DNA of 64,000 nt, from the NCBI RefSeq assembly GCF_042453785.1, contig NC_091670.1:33987501-34051500 (forward strand), in the 5' to 3' direction. Shown piece by piece: positions 25,756-38,838 of this stretch (positions are counted from its first letter, which is position 1; each line of letters opens with the position of its first letter). The stretch comes from Malus domestica (taxonomy: Eukaryota; Streptophyta; Magnoliopsida; Rosales; Rosaceae). Below the pieces are notes generated by a model. The model ran no database searches. It saw nothing but the letters and a program-made list of their open reading frames with translations, and was not told the DNA's origin. The position numbers and the translations under genes were made by a program.

Positions 25756-27331
25756 TGTAGAATACTAAAACCTCATCATCCGAAATCATAAGAAATTCCA
25801 TAAACGTAATTTCTATAAACATGCCTTTTTATAAACCATAAATATTTCGTAAAAACAATTTAAACAAAATATATGTTCTCTGTAAACCATAAATATAGAA
25901 ATTTGTAAAACATAATATAAAACATATTCAATTCATGAAATATGAAATGCATGCAAACCTAATATTTTATAAAAACATGCTTTTTGAGAAAAGGTCCACT
26001 CACAAATATTCCGCTACCGGAGAGTCGATCGAACTAGGGAGGATGAGATCGCTTCCAACCAACGCACCTAAACACAAATAGGGACCATTTATTAAAACTC
26101 TACTAAAATAATCGAATTTGAGAAAACGGATGGCGGATTCGAATTCGGCACGTTGAAAAACCTAAGGAGGGACATCGGGTTCCCCCACGGACCGCCGCAT
26201 GCGACGCCAATGTGTGGCGGCCCGGGTCACCACCCGCCGAGATGGGTAGGTGGAAAATTGGCCTCAAAAGTCGTCAGCGCTGCCATGGATGCCGGTGAGC
26301 ACAGTACCTTCGGTGGAGCCACGTGTGCTCCACGAGCTGCCCCACGCGTCCGCGAGTATTGGTGTACTTGCCTTCCTCGCGAGGCCTAAAATTGGCCGAA
26401 TTCTAGGCTATTTTTCCAGAGCTCCATTCAAGCTCATTTCTCTACCAAAAATGATGTGTTACCTATGAAAATGAAGCTGGGAGTGAGGAGATTCGTACCA
26501 AAAAGAGGTCGAGTGATGACTGGAGTTGGCAGGAAAACACCTTCAAAAGTAGGTTCATTCGTCGAAAAACTTGGGAAGGTTCCTCCGAGCTGTTTCTACG
26601 TCCAACATGTGAGTATAACTTAAAAACTACCATAATATAACCTTAAAACACAATCTAAAGGGTTCTAGGCACTTACATACGTCGGGAATAGCGAGAACTC
26701 ACCGTAGGTTCATCAGGGAAGACGATGTACAATGATCTCTGCCATTACCGAAGATCTAAGGCCTTGGCCTAGGGTCAAGACGACGATATTCAGATAATGG
26801 TGATAGTGGTTTGCCAGCGTGAGCCGTGGTGGAGGTGTTGCCATCATTGTTTATGTTGTTTGTGTGTCCGTCCGTGCCTCGGATAGGAGAGAAGAGTGCA
26901 GAGATGAAAGGGAGAGAAAAGCAAAGAGAAGGTTCTAGAGAGAGAAGCCCACAGGGAGAAGAAAAAGAAGAAGGAAAAAGGGAGAAAAGAAAGAGAGTGG
27001 GCCGAGAGACAACAAAACAGGGGTGGGCCCCATTGGCACACCAAACAAAGCAAGAAAAGACGAAACGGAAAAATATCCCGTGAAACGTAAAATTACCGAA
27101 ATGCCCCAATCATTCTGAATTTCGTAAAATCTCTATTCTAGCTCCAAATTCAATTCCGCTTGCGTCCACGCATTCGTAGCGACGAGTACTACAAGTATAC
27201 GCCAAAAAAATGAATCTCACATGACATGACAAGGTGATCAACAAAAGTCAACGTTTTGTTTCGAAGGGCATTTTCGCAACTTCATGTTTTAATATTATAA
27301 AAATAGTAAAAATTTGGGACGGATTGTTACA
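25755..27331 (-). mobile_element. LTR-like sequence of a Gypsy-type element
   Basis: Read on the minus strand it starts TGTAACAATCCGTCCC at 27331 and could end CTACA at 25755. The body has a GC-rich part (26150-26390) and a purine-rich tract (26900-27000). The sequence feels like a long plant LTR, but no matching 5-bp target duplication was found and no gag-pol is present. The ORFs in it are low-complexity. Confidence 0.45.
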
Positions 27332-27984
27332 TCTTCACCATTACACCACATACTCATCATTGTTATATTTGTGAACAACATGTATGAGATTGCGATTCCA
27401 GGATGAGCCTTAGCCAACCTCATCTCTATGTGGCTCTGCCACTGGAGGAATGAATTGCATGTATCGTGTTTACCGTCACGTAGAGTTATAACAATATGTA
27501 GATTTGATTTCTTGCTATTTGTTAATCAATATGTAGTTGCTATATCTTAGTTGGGGTTTTATAGTATGTTTATACATGTCAATGACGAATAGGCATGGGT
27601 CTCATTTGGTTAGTAGGCATGTTGAAGTTATAACTTTCCTTCATGACTAGGTTCCATTACATATGGGGCTAACAAAAAACATTGAATTGACACAAAGATT
27701 GCCGTAGTTACATATTTTTTGCAAGGGGGGTGATGCATAAAGAAATACAAGGTTTACGCTGATACCGTACATGCGTAAGCTTAGTATATGCAATATTTGT
27801 CGTAATCCACTTGGAAAAGCATACTCGGTCTTATCCCATTATCCTTGTCAAAATGTACACTTAACACACGATATGTGACACCATTTACTTGAAAAAGAAG
27901 AATGCAACTTTACTGGTGTTGTTCATGTATTTAGATCTCGAACTCAGATTAGTTTTATTTTAACCTTTCTCACTTCAACTTCTT
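27332..27984. other. Spacer
   Basis: About 650 bp of AT-rich DNA with no supported feature. Confidence 0.35.
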
Positions 27985-29015
27985 AAAATTGAGTAAATGC
28001 TATCATTTGATATTAATTTGGATATGAGTTTTCGAGTTCGAGTTTTGATTGTGTGTTGGTACTGTGGAGTTTTACTTTTTGTTTTATTTGGATGTATGGT
28101 TGGAAATGAGATATCTAAAACTTTTGTGGAAAAATTAGTGGCCTCGAAAAGGGCAATTTGATAAACATAATTACTTGAGGTGATGATAATTATGTTAGTA
28201 AAATGACTACAATGATGACAACTACAAATGATACAAGCACCTGAAGTTAAAGGTGCATGATTTTGGTTATATGTTGCACTTGTTTGTACGTTTCCATGCT
28301 TCGTCGAATGAGTAGAAGATTGAAATTATGTTTGTAATACTGTGTACATAATTTCATTCATTGTATTATGATTGAGTTTGTAATCAGGGAATCTTGCATT
28401 AGGCTCTCGATCGTAAGTTTCATGAACATGACATATTTATGTTTGAACAACACGGTAGAGAAGGTAACATAGACAAGAAGATGAGGCACCTCAACAACCC
28501 AATATGAGAAGAATGAACATCTCTTAGTATACCATCTAGCATATCTAGTAAATATATATCCGCCTAACCTTTTGTATGTAAATCGTATGTACAGTTAGTT
28601 GTACACACATTCAAGTATTATTTTTTGTATGTAAATAGTACTGTAATAGAATTTTCAATCTCGTACCATCACATGTGCATCCTTTGCTAGTTACTATAGT
28701 CTAAAGTTGAGGAGGAAATTTTGACACTTTTCATAACCTACAGTAAAACTACCCTGATTTTGATTTATTTACCAAATTGCCTTTCTACAAAAAACTTTGC
28801 TTTGTTACGGATTTGCCAGGTTCGGCTTGCATTCAAAAGGCCCAGACAGAGGCCTAAAGGCCTGGACCAAAACGGCCCAGTATTGAAACAAGCAAAGTTA
28901 CTCTGGTACCCGTTTAGATTTCAGATCGGACGGACAGGGGAGAAAATTGTGGGGGTAGTTTTGTCATTGTATGTTTGGGATTTGGGGATACCGTCTGCTT
29001 CGTTCGATGGGATTG
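27985..29015 (-). repeat. Block A, inverted copy
   Basis: Antisense match to 17830-18590 and to 19390-19880, with about 0.8 kb of block A missing at a junction near 28262 (ggttat). It provides the empty site for the Mutator-like MITE at 19590. The right part, near 28980, includes the shared gtctgcttcgttcgatggga. Confidence 0.75.
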
Positions 29016-30870
29016 AGGAAGTGTTGTTGCAGACAAGGGTACGGCCTGCGGATAGAGAAGAAGAGAGAGGGAAAGAAGGAGAAATCTTGCAGACAGACAG
29101 AGGTGCAGCAAAGCAAGCAGCGGTATGGGCTGCACTGAGAGAAGGAGAGAGAGAGAGATATGCTGAGTTTAATTTTGGTCAGTTCGTTTCTATGGTTTGT
29201 CTTTTTGCTCTGTTCGTTTTCTTTTCGCTGCTTTTGGATTCAATTCAAATCAAATAATGTGGTTTATCTTGATATGAATTCTCTCTACAACAATAATTAG
29301 GGGTTTTTGTTTAAATTATCACTGATTTTCTTTGATTTGGCATTGAATCTTTGTTAGTTGGACTGCAGGTGGTTCTGATATGGAGGAGAAGCTGCAGGAG
29401 CTTATGATCTTGCCGACTTAAGTACGGTCCTTCTTCAACTCATATAAACTTTCGAGTACGGTTCAAACTCTCAAGAGTTTTATGATTTTGCAAAATCATA
29501 TCTGCAGATGTTGTCTCTTTAGTTGCAGTTGCATCATTAAACTATAGCACTGAATCTACTTAGAAAATATATAGACCACCCTCTGAAATGCAAGATAGAT
29601 GAAGTCGGTCAAAACTTAAAAGATTGGACCTTAACATGAAAATCTGTCATAAAATCAGAACGGTGTTTGATCTCATCTTCCTAAATCCAACAGACACCAT
29701 CAATCTCAACGAAATAATAAACCACATGATTGACATTCTCTCTTTCGAAATAGCTAATTCAGTTGAGTTCTTATACTAAACAATGTAGGGAAAAGATGTT
29801 TACAAAAAGCATTTACATAACACATATTATAAGACATTGATACTAAGTATCATCTGCTGTAGTCAATCTGGTAAAAACTTGACAAAATTCAGTATCTACG
29901 TGCATTTAATCAGAGACAAACTGGGGTAGTCTCCATCTTCATTGCATTTTTACTACTGTTTGACCTTTGGGAATATCGGAGAAGGTTTGCTGGCATGAAA
30001 AACCTCTAACCATACAAACAGTCTCTTCTTTATTGAAAAGCTTTGGAAAAAAAAAAGTGAACAATATTTTATCCCAATTACAATTGGAATGATCAGCTTT
30101 ATCTTTTTCATGTTTTTTTTTATAACCAAAAGAAAAACAATAAAGTTTTTTTTTTATAATCAACATGCTGGTTAATGTAAGAGACTTTGTCCCATCAATC
30201 AATCTGAGGTGCATCTTCTAAATCGTCAAAATCCTCACTGAGACTCAAACATATAAGCCAACTGGAGCCATTGCAACTTTTGTTAACATATACTTCCGAA
30301 ATCGCCATTTTGATTTTATTTTGATTCTTGATGTCAACTTAATAGAATATTGATGCAAACTGAACTGCTTATTTTATCGCAGCGATTCACCTATCTCCTG
30401 GTTTTTCAATTATGTGGAGATGACTATTAATTTGTGGTTTGTAGGAATTACTCAAGTAAAATGTGCATTGTCTAATTACTGCATTTGAGAATGTGATTGT
30501 ATTGCTGCACCTTTTGAGTGAATTTTTCTGTAGATATTATTCATAGCTGTTGTCGATTATAGTTTGAAAACCCGATTCCCTTTTTCCTTCCATCCACAAC
30601 CTACCAACCCTCCACGGATCCACCACCTGCTCCACCTCTCCTGTCCACCACCGACGAATTTCTTAATTTCTGTTTTTCATTTTTGATAATGTCCTAATTT
30701 TTAAATTTAAATAAGCTTTCTAATCTTAGCCCAAATTAATAATACAGGATGCTATTGAAAAAGATGTATAATGGATGAAAAATTTTGAATTTCCAATAGA
30801 TTATAGTTATTGCTATGCTTATTAGATTGTAATTTATGATTTTTTACAATTTGATTTGATCATTTGTTAG

Positions 30871-30905
<35 letters not shown>

Positions 30906-31000
30906 TATTAACTGATATGATTTTTTGTTTTAATAATTGATATGTGTAGAAATTAGAAGTATGGAACGATATTAACACGTGAATACATTATCGATTAGTT
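29016..31000. other. Intergenic DNA with microsatellite
   Basis: A purine-rich leader-like stretch (29030-29160) is followed by a short reading frame after gtggttctgatatggaggag at about 29370 that stops quickly. It could be a first exon remnant but I do not recognise it. An (AT)n tract lies at about 30871-30902. No other gene is supported. Confidence 0.35.
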
Positions 31001-31009
31001 TGGTCAATA

Positions 31010-31231
31010 TTATTTCTCATAGTTTAACTCCAATTTTGGATGGTTCTGATCCGATTTTGGATACTTCAAGTCCAATACTAGGACCACCCAATGTTAGAAG
31101 TCTGGATCCGTCATTGCCACGAGGCGCTCGAAAGATGTTCCTGGTTTTGAGCCTAATCGGAATCTGCCAAGGTCGGGGGAGGGGGGCACTTATCCAGATC
31201 TCCAGCGTTTTGGGAGTGGCTCAGATTTCAT
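31010..31231 (+). pseudogene. C-terminal fragment of a PI31-like proteasome regulator gene
   Basis: Bases about 31122-31231 read DVPGFEPNRNLPRSG, then GGTYPDL, then FGSGSDFI and a stop. This is the typical end of PI31-family proteins (GVPGFEPNRF, GGTHPDL, GSD). Just upstream, in another frame, are GPPNVR and LPRGAR, which fit the GPP/PPGAR segment, so a frameshift or deletion separates the two. No upstream exons were recognised. In the family, PI31 binds the 20S proteasome. Here it is a dead fragment. Confidence 0.55.
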
Positions 31232-31544
31232 TTAGATATATGTTATCAAAGACATGTTCCTTTGTAAACTTTTTCAGCGGTTTGTAAACTGATATGATTT
31301 TTGTTTTGTTTGAATAGATAATTAAGTCCTTGAATGCAACTGTTGTTAGAACATTATTATTTTTATCTGCATCAATATGAATTTCGAACTTCCGACAAAC
31401 AATTGAAGTTAAATCTTCATCAAAGCAAACAACTGAAGTACTTAAAACAGAACACATCGTGTCCTAGTAGCTTATTATACATTATAAAGACCAACAGAAA
31501 GCATCACGCATAGTAAGAATACTATATGAGTTCAGTACATTTTT
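31232..31544. other. Spacer upstream of the third RLP
   Basis: About 300 bp of AT-rich DNA at the 3' side of the minus-strand RLP pseudogene. No gene is supported. Confidence 0.35.
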
Positions 31545-33905
31545 TTAATAAATTTTTTTAGCCACTTTCAATGCAATTGCTAATGCTACTTTATCTTTCA
31601 TATCATCAAAGAAACGAAAATAGGCATACCTCCATGACTTCTTTACGATTAATGTGCCACAAACTCCCCAAAAGCCTGTGATGAAGCCGAGTGTGATACT
31701 GACATAGAGCCAAAACTTTATGTTATCATCTTCATCTTTATTATTTCCAGCATCACTAGAGGGAAAAGGCGGTGTTTCGTCCCCCGGGCACTTAGTTAAA
31801 GGAACCCCACAGAGTAATGGATTGCCTTCATAAATGGATGGGTCCTCGAGTGTCTGGAGTTGGTTGCCCGAAGGAATTCTTCCAGCCAAGTTGTTGAAGG
31901 ACAAGTTCACATGAGCCAATAGCGATAAAGAGGAGTAACTTTGAGGAATTTGTCCCGAAAGGCGATTGTGTGAAAGATCAAGAGTTTCCAACCAACGCAA
32001 ATTTCCAATCGTTGAGGGAGTGTTCCCCCTTAACTGATTTCCTGACAAGTTCAAGGTCCCCAATGCAATAAGGCTGGTCATTTCTTCAGGAATTTCGCCT
32101 TCTAAATTATTTGATGAAAGATCAATGCTATATACCCATCTCAAAGCAATCTTGTAATAAACGAGTTCGCTTCCTTTCGCCGTGACTGTTGTTTGCACCT
32201 CAAGACCTTCGGGCAGTGTATAAGTATCGGATGGAGAGAAAGTCAAAGTAGTCAAATTCTTCAAACACTTGGGAATAGCCCCTGAAAGATTGTTAAGGCC
32301 AAGGTCTAGGATGTGAAGGTAGGGAAGATTGCAAAGATGGCGCGGGATATGTCCACTTAAAAAGTTGGAGTGCAAACGCAGAGTAGACAACACAGAGAAG
32401 TTTGATCCGATCCATGAAGGAACACCTCCGGTTAATTTGTTGCCCCCAAGATCAATACTCCTCAAGTAAGTTGCATTTTTCAACTCGATAGGAATTTCGC
32501 CATCAAAATTGTTGTTGTTCATCTTCAATATAACTAGAGAACTCGGGACACCCATTGAACTCGGAATATTACCAGAGAGGTTATTGTCAGCCACATCAAC
32601 AACCCATATATCATGCCACACACTCCATGCTTCGGGGAATTCTCCGTAAAACTGATTGCTCCTTAGGGACAGGGTTGTCAAGTTCTGCATGTCGCATAGA
32701 GAGGATGGAATTGTACCATTCAAGTGATTCTCCGCAAGATTCATCTCTCTTAATTTGGGCATCAGTTGTCCGAAATTTGAAGGAATAGGCCCGGAAAAAC
32801 TATTTTTTTGGAGATAAAGAAAAGTGGCACAAGAAGAGAAATGTGGAAGTGGACCTTCAAATTGATTACGACTCAAATCCATATAATATAAATTTGGAAA
32901 TTTGAGTTGGGATTGAAGCTTTCCGCGGATTTGGTTGCGAGATAAATCCAAACGTTCAACTTTGGACGATAAGTTGAAGAGCCATTCCTCTGGTATAGAA
33001 TCTGAGATTCTGGTACTACGAAGGGTGACATAAAGTAGCTCAGTTTGAGATTGAAGCCATACAGGAAATGCAGGACCTACACTACAATTTATAATGTAAA
33101 TTGAGTGGAGCTGGAAGGGGGGAATCCACTCATAACTCACATTGAAAATGAGCGGCATAGCTCCATCCGTGGACAGAAAAATAGATCGCAGTCTTGTGAG
33201 ATTTATGAAATGAGTTTCTGTTAAAATGCCTTCCCATGAATTCCCACCAAAGCCAGGTCAACTAGCTCAGAGAGTTGGCCCAAACTTTCGGGAATAGATC
33301 CGTTCATGTTGTTGTCCCAAAGGTTTAGACTTTTCAAGGATGACAAGTTTCCAACAGAAGTGGGAAACGAGCCCCAAAACAAGTTGCCGTGGAGGTCAAG
33401 GTGCTGCAAGTTTGTTGGAACTCTTAAGGAGTCAGACAATTATGTTGCAAACTCATTGTAAGACAAATCTAGTGACTCTAATCTGTTATTTGTGCAATTT
33501 GAGAAACCACTCAAAAGCTCTTGAAACCCCCCATCAAATTCGTTGCCAGCGAGGTTTAAGGTCTTTAGATTGCAAAAGTTTCCAAGGAGTTTGGGAATTC
33601 TACCTTTGAGGTAATTTTCAGATAAATCAAGGTGTTTAAGAGATTCGAGGCTTGCAAGTTGGGGAGGAAAATGACCGGTGAAAGAATTTCCACTTAGGTC
33701 AAGTGTTTGGAGGTTAGTAAGGTTGAAAATGCTTTTGGGAAATTCGAGGCTTGCAAGTTGGTGATGCAAATGAGAAGTTGAGATATGTCAAAGTTGGAAG
33801 TTGGCAAACAATGTGAATCCCTTGGAAATAATTGTAACTTAGGTCTATATAGCTCAAATGTTTCAAGGTAAGCAAGGATGAACTGACCTTACCTGCCAAG
33901 CGAGA
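31545..33905 (-). pseudogene. Truncated LRR receptor-like protein gene
   Basis: The 3' part (31545-33158 and a little beyond) encodes LRRs, the island region (SYEWIPPF), the second loop, an acidic spacer (NNKDEDDN), a transmembrane helix with GFWGVCG and a basic tail. Breaks are seen near 33245 (frameshift between LALVG and GNSWEGILTE), at 33440-33442 (TAA within EFAT-LSDS), and near 33770. At about 33895 the LRR homology (AGKVSSSLLTLKHL) ends, and no signal peptide or LRRNT cap is found upstream. It is a 5'-truncated member of the same family as the RLPs at 9.7 and 13.9 kb, on the same strand. Confidence 0.85.
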
Positions 33906-34149
33906 CCTTTCAACAGCGTCCCACCCTACATCATTGTTATTGAAGGGAGAAATTAGTAACAAAAAGAAAAGTGAAACAGCGTTGTTATTGAAGGGAGAAA
34001 TACAGAAGCAAGCTTTGCACACGAGATTAGCATGAAAAAACTCCAAAAGATATTTATAGCCAACAGCAATTAATCGATGACAGAAACCAATAAATTTAAA
34101 TAAAAATAAAAATAAAAAACACATTTGAGAAAGAAAAAGAAAATTCTAG
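33906..34149. repeat. Short direct repeat at the RLP truncation point
   Basis: The phrase gttattgaagggagaaat occurs at about 33937 and 33984, 47 bp apart. The minus-strand frame running from the LRRs through this DNA is probably chance, as it lacks an RLP N-terminus. Confidence 0.5.
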
Positions 34150-36408
34150 TTTATCTAATTGCCGAGTTGGGTGGCGTCCACTGAGTCACAGACAGACCGA
34201 GTCAAAAAGGCACGTACACTTCTCACTTTTCCAGTCAGTGACCCCTGCTGACCAAAATGCCCTTACCCCGAGGTCTAAAATCTCATAACCACCCCATGAG
34301 CTCAAGAAGAACATCTCAGCCGTTGATCCTCCGAATGACAAAAACCATCATCATCGACATCGACGGCAGGGACACTGTATCCTACAAAGCAAGGGCAGGT
34401 GGACTACGAAAAGGTAGTGCGTGGGCCCTTACTCCCAGACCGGGTAACGGTATTTGATTTTTGAATTTCTCACACTTTTTGTTTTTATTTTCTATAATAA
34501 TTTTGAATAATTATACAATTTAGGGGAATGAAAATAAAAAGATGGCTACTCGGAATCACTGTCGATGCTGTCCATTCCCTTGAGTCCCCTTCTCTTTTGC
34601 TGCACATGCAACCCAACCAAAATATTATGCAACCTTTAGACCATCTCCAACCCTGGGCTAAAAGCTAAATTACCCCCCCCAAACACTCTCCAACCCATGT
34701 TAAAATTTTAGGCTAAATGCCAAATGCTATTTCTGGGCCAAATACCCCCCAGCTTTCCCTTCGGGCTAAATGCGAAATGTTTATCGGAATTTAAATTTTT
34801 TTAGATTAAAATGTTCATAAAATTAATTTACAATAATCTACATATTTATTTTAAAAAAAAAATTGATTTAAGAAAAAAATTTAGGCTAATTTCATTCTTT
34901 AATAATTCCAGGCTAAAATTTTAGGGTAGAAGGGTTGGAGCAGAAAATATGTTTCTGGGCTAAAAGCTAAATTTTCCAGGCTAAAAAATTTAGCTTTTAG
35001 CCCAAGGATTGGAGATGGTCTTACTATTTTATCTATTTATTTGTTGAAGAATATCCATTTGTCTTTTCTTATATCAGTTGTTATGCGTATTACACTAATA
35101 AATTAAACTACATAATTCATACTTTTAAGATGAAAAAGTAGAATTTGAGATTTCTATGCATTAATTATGTAATTTAATTTTGGAATACGCATGTCAAGTA
35201 ATTTCAATTCCTCTTCTTTGTTATATTAAATTTTGTATACTTGGCATAAAACAAATAAAAGAAAATTTGGAGTTATTAGGCATTACAAACAAATCAAAAT
35301 TTGAGAACCAGTCATACCCCTGCATTGTATTTTTGGAATTAAAAGAGGAAGGTTTTTTTTTTAATCCAAAATTCTTTTGTAAGATTGACATAACTTCACA
35401 TTTCATCCTTGATATTTAAAATTGATAAAAATTGTCCCAAGATTGCCCACCGTTCCATGATAAATATTTGTTAAATTGAGGATATTTTTGTCAAATCAAC
35501 TATTCCTCTTGAACTGGTAGTTTCTTTGATTTAAAAAATATATTTTACTAAAATACCAAAATAATTGACAATGGACAATCTCAAATACCACTTTTATCGG
35601 TTTTAAATCTCAAAGATTAAAATTAGGAGTTATAATAATTTCAGAGACCATTTTAAAAATCAACTCTTCCTCTTGAACTGGTAGTTTCTTTAATTTAACA
35701 AATATTTTTTTTTACTAAAATATCATAATAATTGACCGTAGACAATCTCAAATACCACTTTTATCGGTTTTAAATCTCAAAGATTAAAATAAAGAGTTAT
35801 AATAATTCCAGAGATCATTTTAACTAAAAAGCCAAAGAGAAATAACATGTTATTAACACTAAAAAAAATGGAATGTCAAAATACACTTCTATAAATAAAT
35901 CAAATACATGCTGTTTTTCACTTTTCACCACTATAAGAAATATTATTAATGTTGGTATGAAAAGACAATGTTAAATATTATTATTCTCCACTTTAAGCAC
36001 CTAATTATTTCCTCCACTAAGAAAACAAAAAGTGAATGACAATTAGTAGCAAATTTTTGAGCAATGTCGATTATATACGTATACCTTACATGAATTGTGT
36101 CTATCGTCGAAGTTAGTCTATTAACGCATTATCATGTGTTAGTTTAGTTTTTTATTCACAGATCAATACATTTTTGAACTGAAACGCAACGGTAGCATTG
36201 AACCCATTTCATATAACACCTGACCTCAAATCTAGTTGGATCTTGTTCTATAGCAAAAATATATTTCCTTTTCCATATTAATGATGGTGTGTGGAAATTT
36301 AAAATTTATAAAAAAACTGAGGAAAAAGACAAAAGAGGAAAACAGCAGGAAAGAGCAGCAGATTACCATCTTCACACATTTCTTCTCCCTGACCTCATAT
36401 CGAATTAT
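34150..36408 (-). repeat. Block B, inverted copy
   Basis: Antisense match to 20382-23272. It lacks the MITE dimer of that copy but has its own MITE at 34639-35020. The short plus-strand frame at 34257-34457 lies in conserved block sequence and shows no recognisable domain. Confidence 0.75.
34639..35020. mobile_element. MITE with TTA target duplication (PIF/Harbinger-like)
   Basis: Starts gaccatctccaaccctgggc and ends with the antisense of nearly the same sequence (aaggattggagatggtc). TTA flanks both sides (34636-34638 and 35021-35023). It is 382 bp. Arms share ggctaaaagctaaatt. The matching site in block B near 22735-22745 is empty, supporting the borders. Confidence 0.85.
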
Positions 36409-37860
36409 GATTTTTTATGATTTTTTATGATTTTTTACGTATGCAATCTCGAAATATGTACAAATAGGTTTAATGGTTGGATCGTTAAAAAAACTTTCGT
36501 AGAATGCATATTGCGTCAAAATAGTAGATTAAACAAACACTTAAAGTTAATATTATACTTCAATTAAGTATAAAATAAGTTTTTGTGGTATCCACTAGTG
36601 TAAATACTTTAAATTAAAGATCAAATTTATTCATTACATTCTTATAGGGTCGAGGAGGGTATTTGTAAAAAATCATCAAAATCGGAGTTAAAATAACCGT
36701 TAAATTGTGATTTTTCGTTTATAATCGTAAAAAACTTTTGTTCCATTACGTAATATCTGAATGTTTGTTTTTTACGATTTTTTACCTATGCGATCTCGAA
36801 ATGTTTACAAATAAGTTTAACGGTTGAATCGTTGAAAAAAGTTTCGTAGAATACATATTGCGTCAAAATGGTAGATTAAGCAAACACTTAAAGTTAATAT
36901 TATACTTCTGTTAAGTATAAAATAAGTTTTTGTGGTATCCACTGGTGCAAATACTTTAAATTAAAGATCAAATTTATTCATTACATTCTTATAGGGTCGA
37001 GGAGGGTATTTGTAAAAAATCATCAAAATCAGAGTTAAAATAACCGTTAAATTGTGATTTTTCGTTTATAACCGTCGAAAACTTTTGTTCTGTTATGTAA
37101 TCTCTGAATGTTTGTTTTTTACGATTTTTTACGTATGCGATCTCGGAATGTGTACAAATAAGTTTAACGGTTGGATTTTTGAAAAAAAGTTTTGTAGAAT
37201 GCATATTGCATCAAAACAGTTGATTAAACAAACACTTAGAGTTAATATTATACTTCTATTAAGTAAGTGTAAATAATTTAAATTAAAGATCAAATTTATT
37301 CATTACATTCTTATAGGTCGATGAGTCTATCTGTAAAAAATCATCAAAATTGGAGATAAAATAACCGTTAAATTGTGATTTTTCGTTTATAACTGTCGAA
37401 AACTTTTGTTCCATTACGTAATCTCTGAATGTTTGTTTTTACGATTTTTTACGTATGCGATCTCAGAATGTGTACAAATAAGTTTGACGGTTGGATCGTT
37501 GAAAAAAGTTTTGTAGAATGCATATTGCGTCAAAACAGTATATTAAACAAACACTTAGAGTTAATATTATACTTCTATTAAGTATAAAATAAGTTTTTGT
37601 GGTATCCACTAGTGTAAATACTTTAAATTAAAGATCAAATTTATTCATTACATTCTTATAGGGTCGAGAAGTGTATTTGTAAAAAATCATCAAAATCGAA
37701 GCTAAAATAACCGTTAAATTATGATTTTTCGTTTATAACCGTCGAAAACTTTTGTTCCGTTACGTGATCTCTGAATGTTTGTTTTTTACGATTTTTTACG
37801 TATGCAATCTTGGAATGTATACAAATAAGTTTGATGGTTGGATCATTGAAAAAAGTTTTT
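36409..37860. repeat. Tandem array, period about 347 bp, four copies
   Basis: The phrase tcattacattcttatag begins at 36631, 36978, 37300 and 37645, spacings of 347, 322 and 345. The 322 spacing comes from a short deletion in the third unit, which lacks the gtttttgtggtatccact segment. Units contain acgattttttacgtatgcga and ccgttaaattgtgatttttc. It starts exactly where the block B homology ends. No coding potential is evident. Confidence 0.85.
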
Positions 37861-37879
37861 GGATCGCCAGCAATAGATA

Positions 37880-38300
37880 ATTTTGTAGTAGTGAAACCTT
37901 AAATTTATTTAACCGTCGATTGTCATTTACGCTTTATTCTTCTTACTAAATTTCATTTTTAAAATTTTATTTTTTGAAAACATGATCATCTGGCAGATGT
38001 AAGAAGATGATATCACGTTTCGATATTTACGGTTAACTGAAATATGAGTCAATGTCATATAATTTGTAGAAACTTTATAAACATCAAGCAATATTTTCAC
38101 TAACCGTAAAACTCTAAATATAATATCAACAATCCAAACCGTTTATCTACCTGCACCCTCTAATAGATCATGTTTTCAAAAAAGAAAATCTAAAAAAACG
38201 AAATTTGATGAGAACAATGAAGCATAAATGTAAACAACAATCAACGGTTAAATTTTGATCTATGATTTATATGATTATAGTGGAGAATTTCGAAGTTAAG
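37880..38300. mobile_element. Fold-back (long inverted repeat) element
   Basis: Bases about 37893-37987 and 38165-38262 are diverged inverted repeats, sharing ttttttgaaaacatgatc and the aaccgt(t/c)gattgt(c/t) segment. No clear target duplication was found. Confidence 0.5.
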
Positions 38301-38838
38301 CTCTTCATGAAAGTTATAAAGCTTGTCATTACGAGTGTTTATATATTTTTTTCTATATTTTTTTACACTTCTACATTAATTAAAAAACTATTAAAGACTT
38401 TAGGTAAGCGAAAATATACTTAAAACAAAATTGCGTTTTTATGTTTTGAATATGATAATATGGAATGTATATACTTATTTAGTATTATGTTTTTCATTTG
38501 ATTATTTATTGGTTTAAAATATATTTTTCTTAACGGGTAACGGATCGGGTCATATTCCCTGTTAATATTATTGGGTCGATTTCGGGTAGGGTCATTTTAC
38601 CCGTTTATTTTAACGGGTGTTACACGACACGACCCGTTAAGATATTGGGTATGACACGAAAATGACACGAACACGGAAAACACGACACGAATGCCAAGTC
38701 TAAATAAAAGGGTGAGTTGGGGAGATTTACATCTCTGCCACTGACCAGAATTTGGGTCTTTTTGGGCCCGAAGTAGGCTTCGGTGATGTCCATTGAATGG
38801 TTAAAGCCCAGAGCATTAAATGCTTATTTTAGCCCTGA
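38301..38838. repeat. Dispersed-repeat remnant
   Basis: Bases about 38530-38700 are rich in acgggt/acccgt and cacgacacgacccgtta motifs, a pattern I associate with a widespread plant repeat. Class not assigned. No gene is seen. Confidence 0.35.

Noticed and set aside
26756..27109. Minus-strand 117-residue hydrophobic frame and its antisense Lys/Glu frame
   Set aside because: Both are translations of one purine-rich tract inside the LTR-like sequence.
28721..29257. 178-residue plus-strand frame
   Set aside because: It crosses the border of the inverted block A copy, has counterparts that are not open in the other copies, and shows no domain.
33714..34124. N-terminal signal exon for the third RLP
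   Set aside because: The hydrophobic start does not lead to an LRRNT cap and crosses the duplicated gaagggagaaat segment; it is likely chance.
36409..37860. CRISPR-like array
   Set aside because: Units are about 347 bp and adjoin without unique spacers, in a plant genome.
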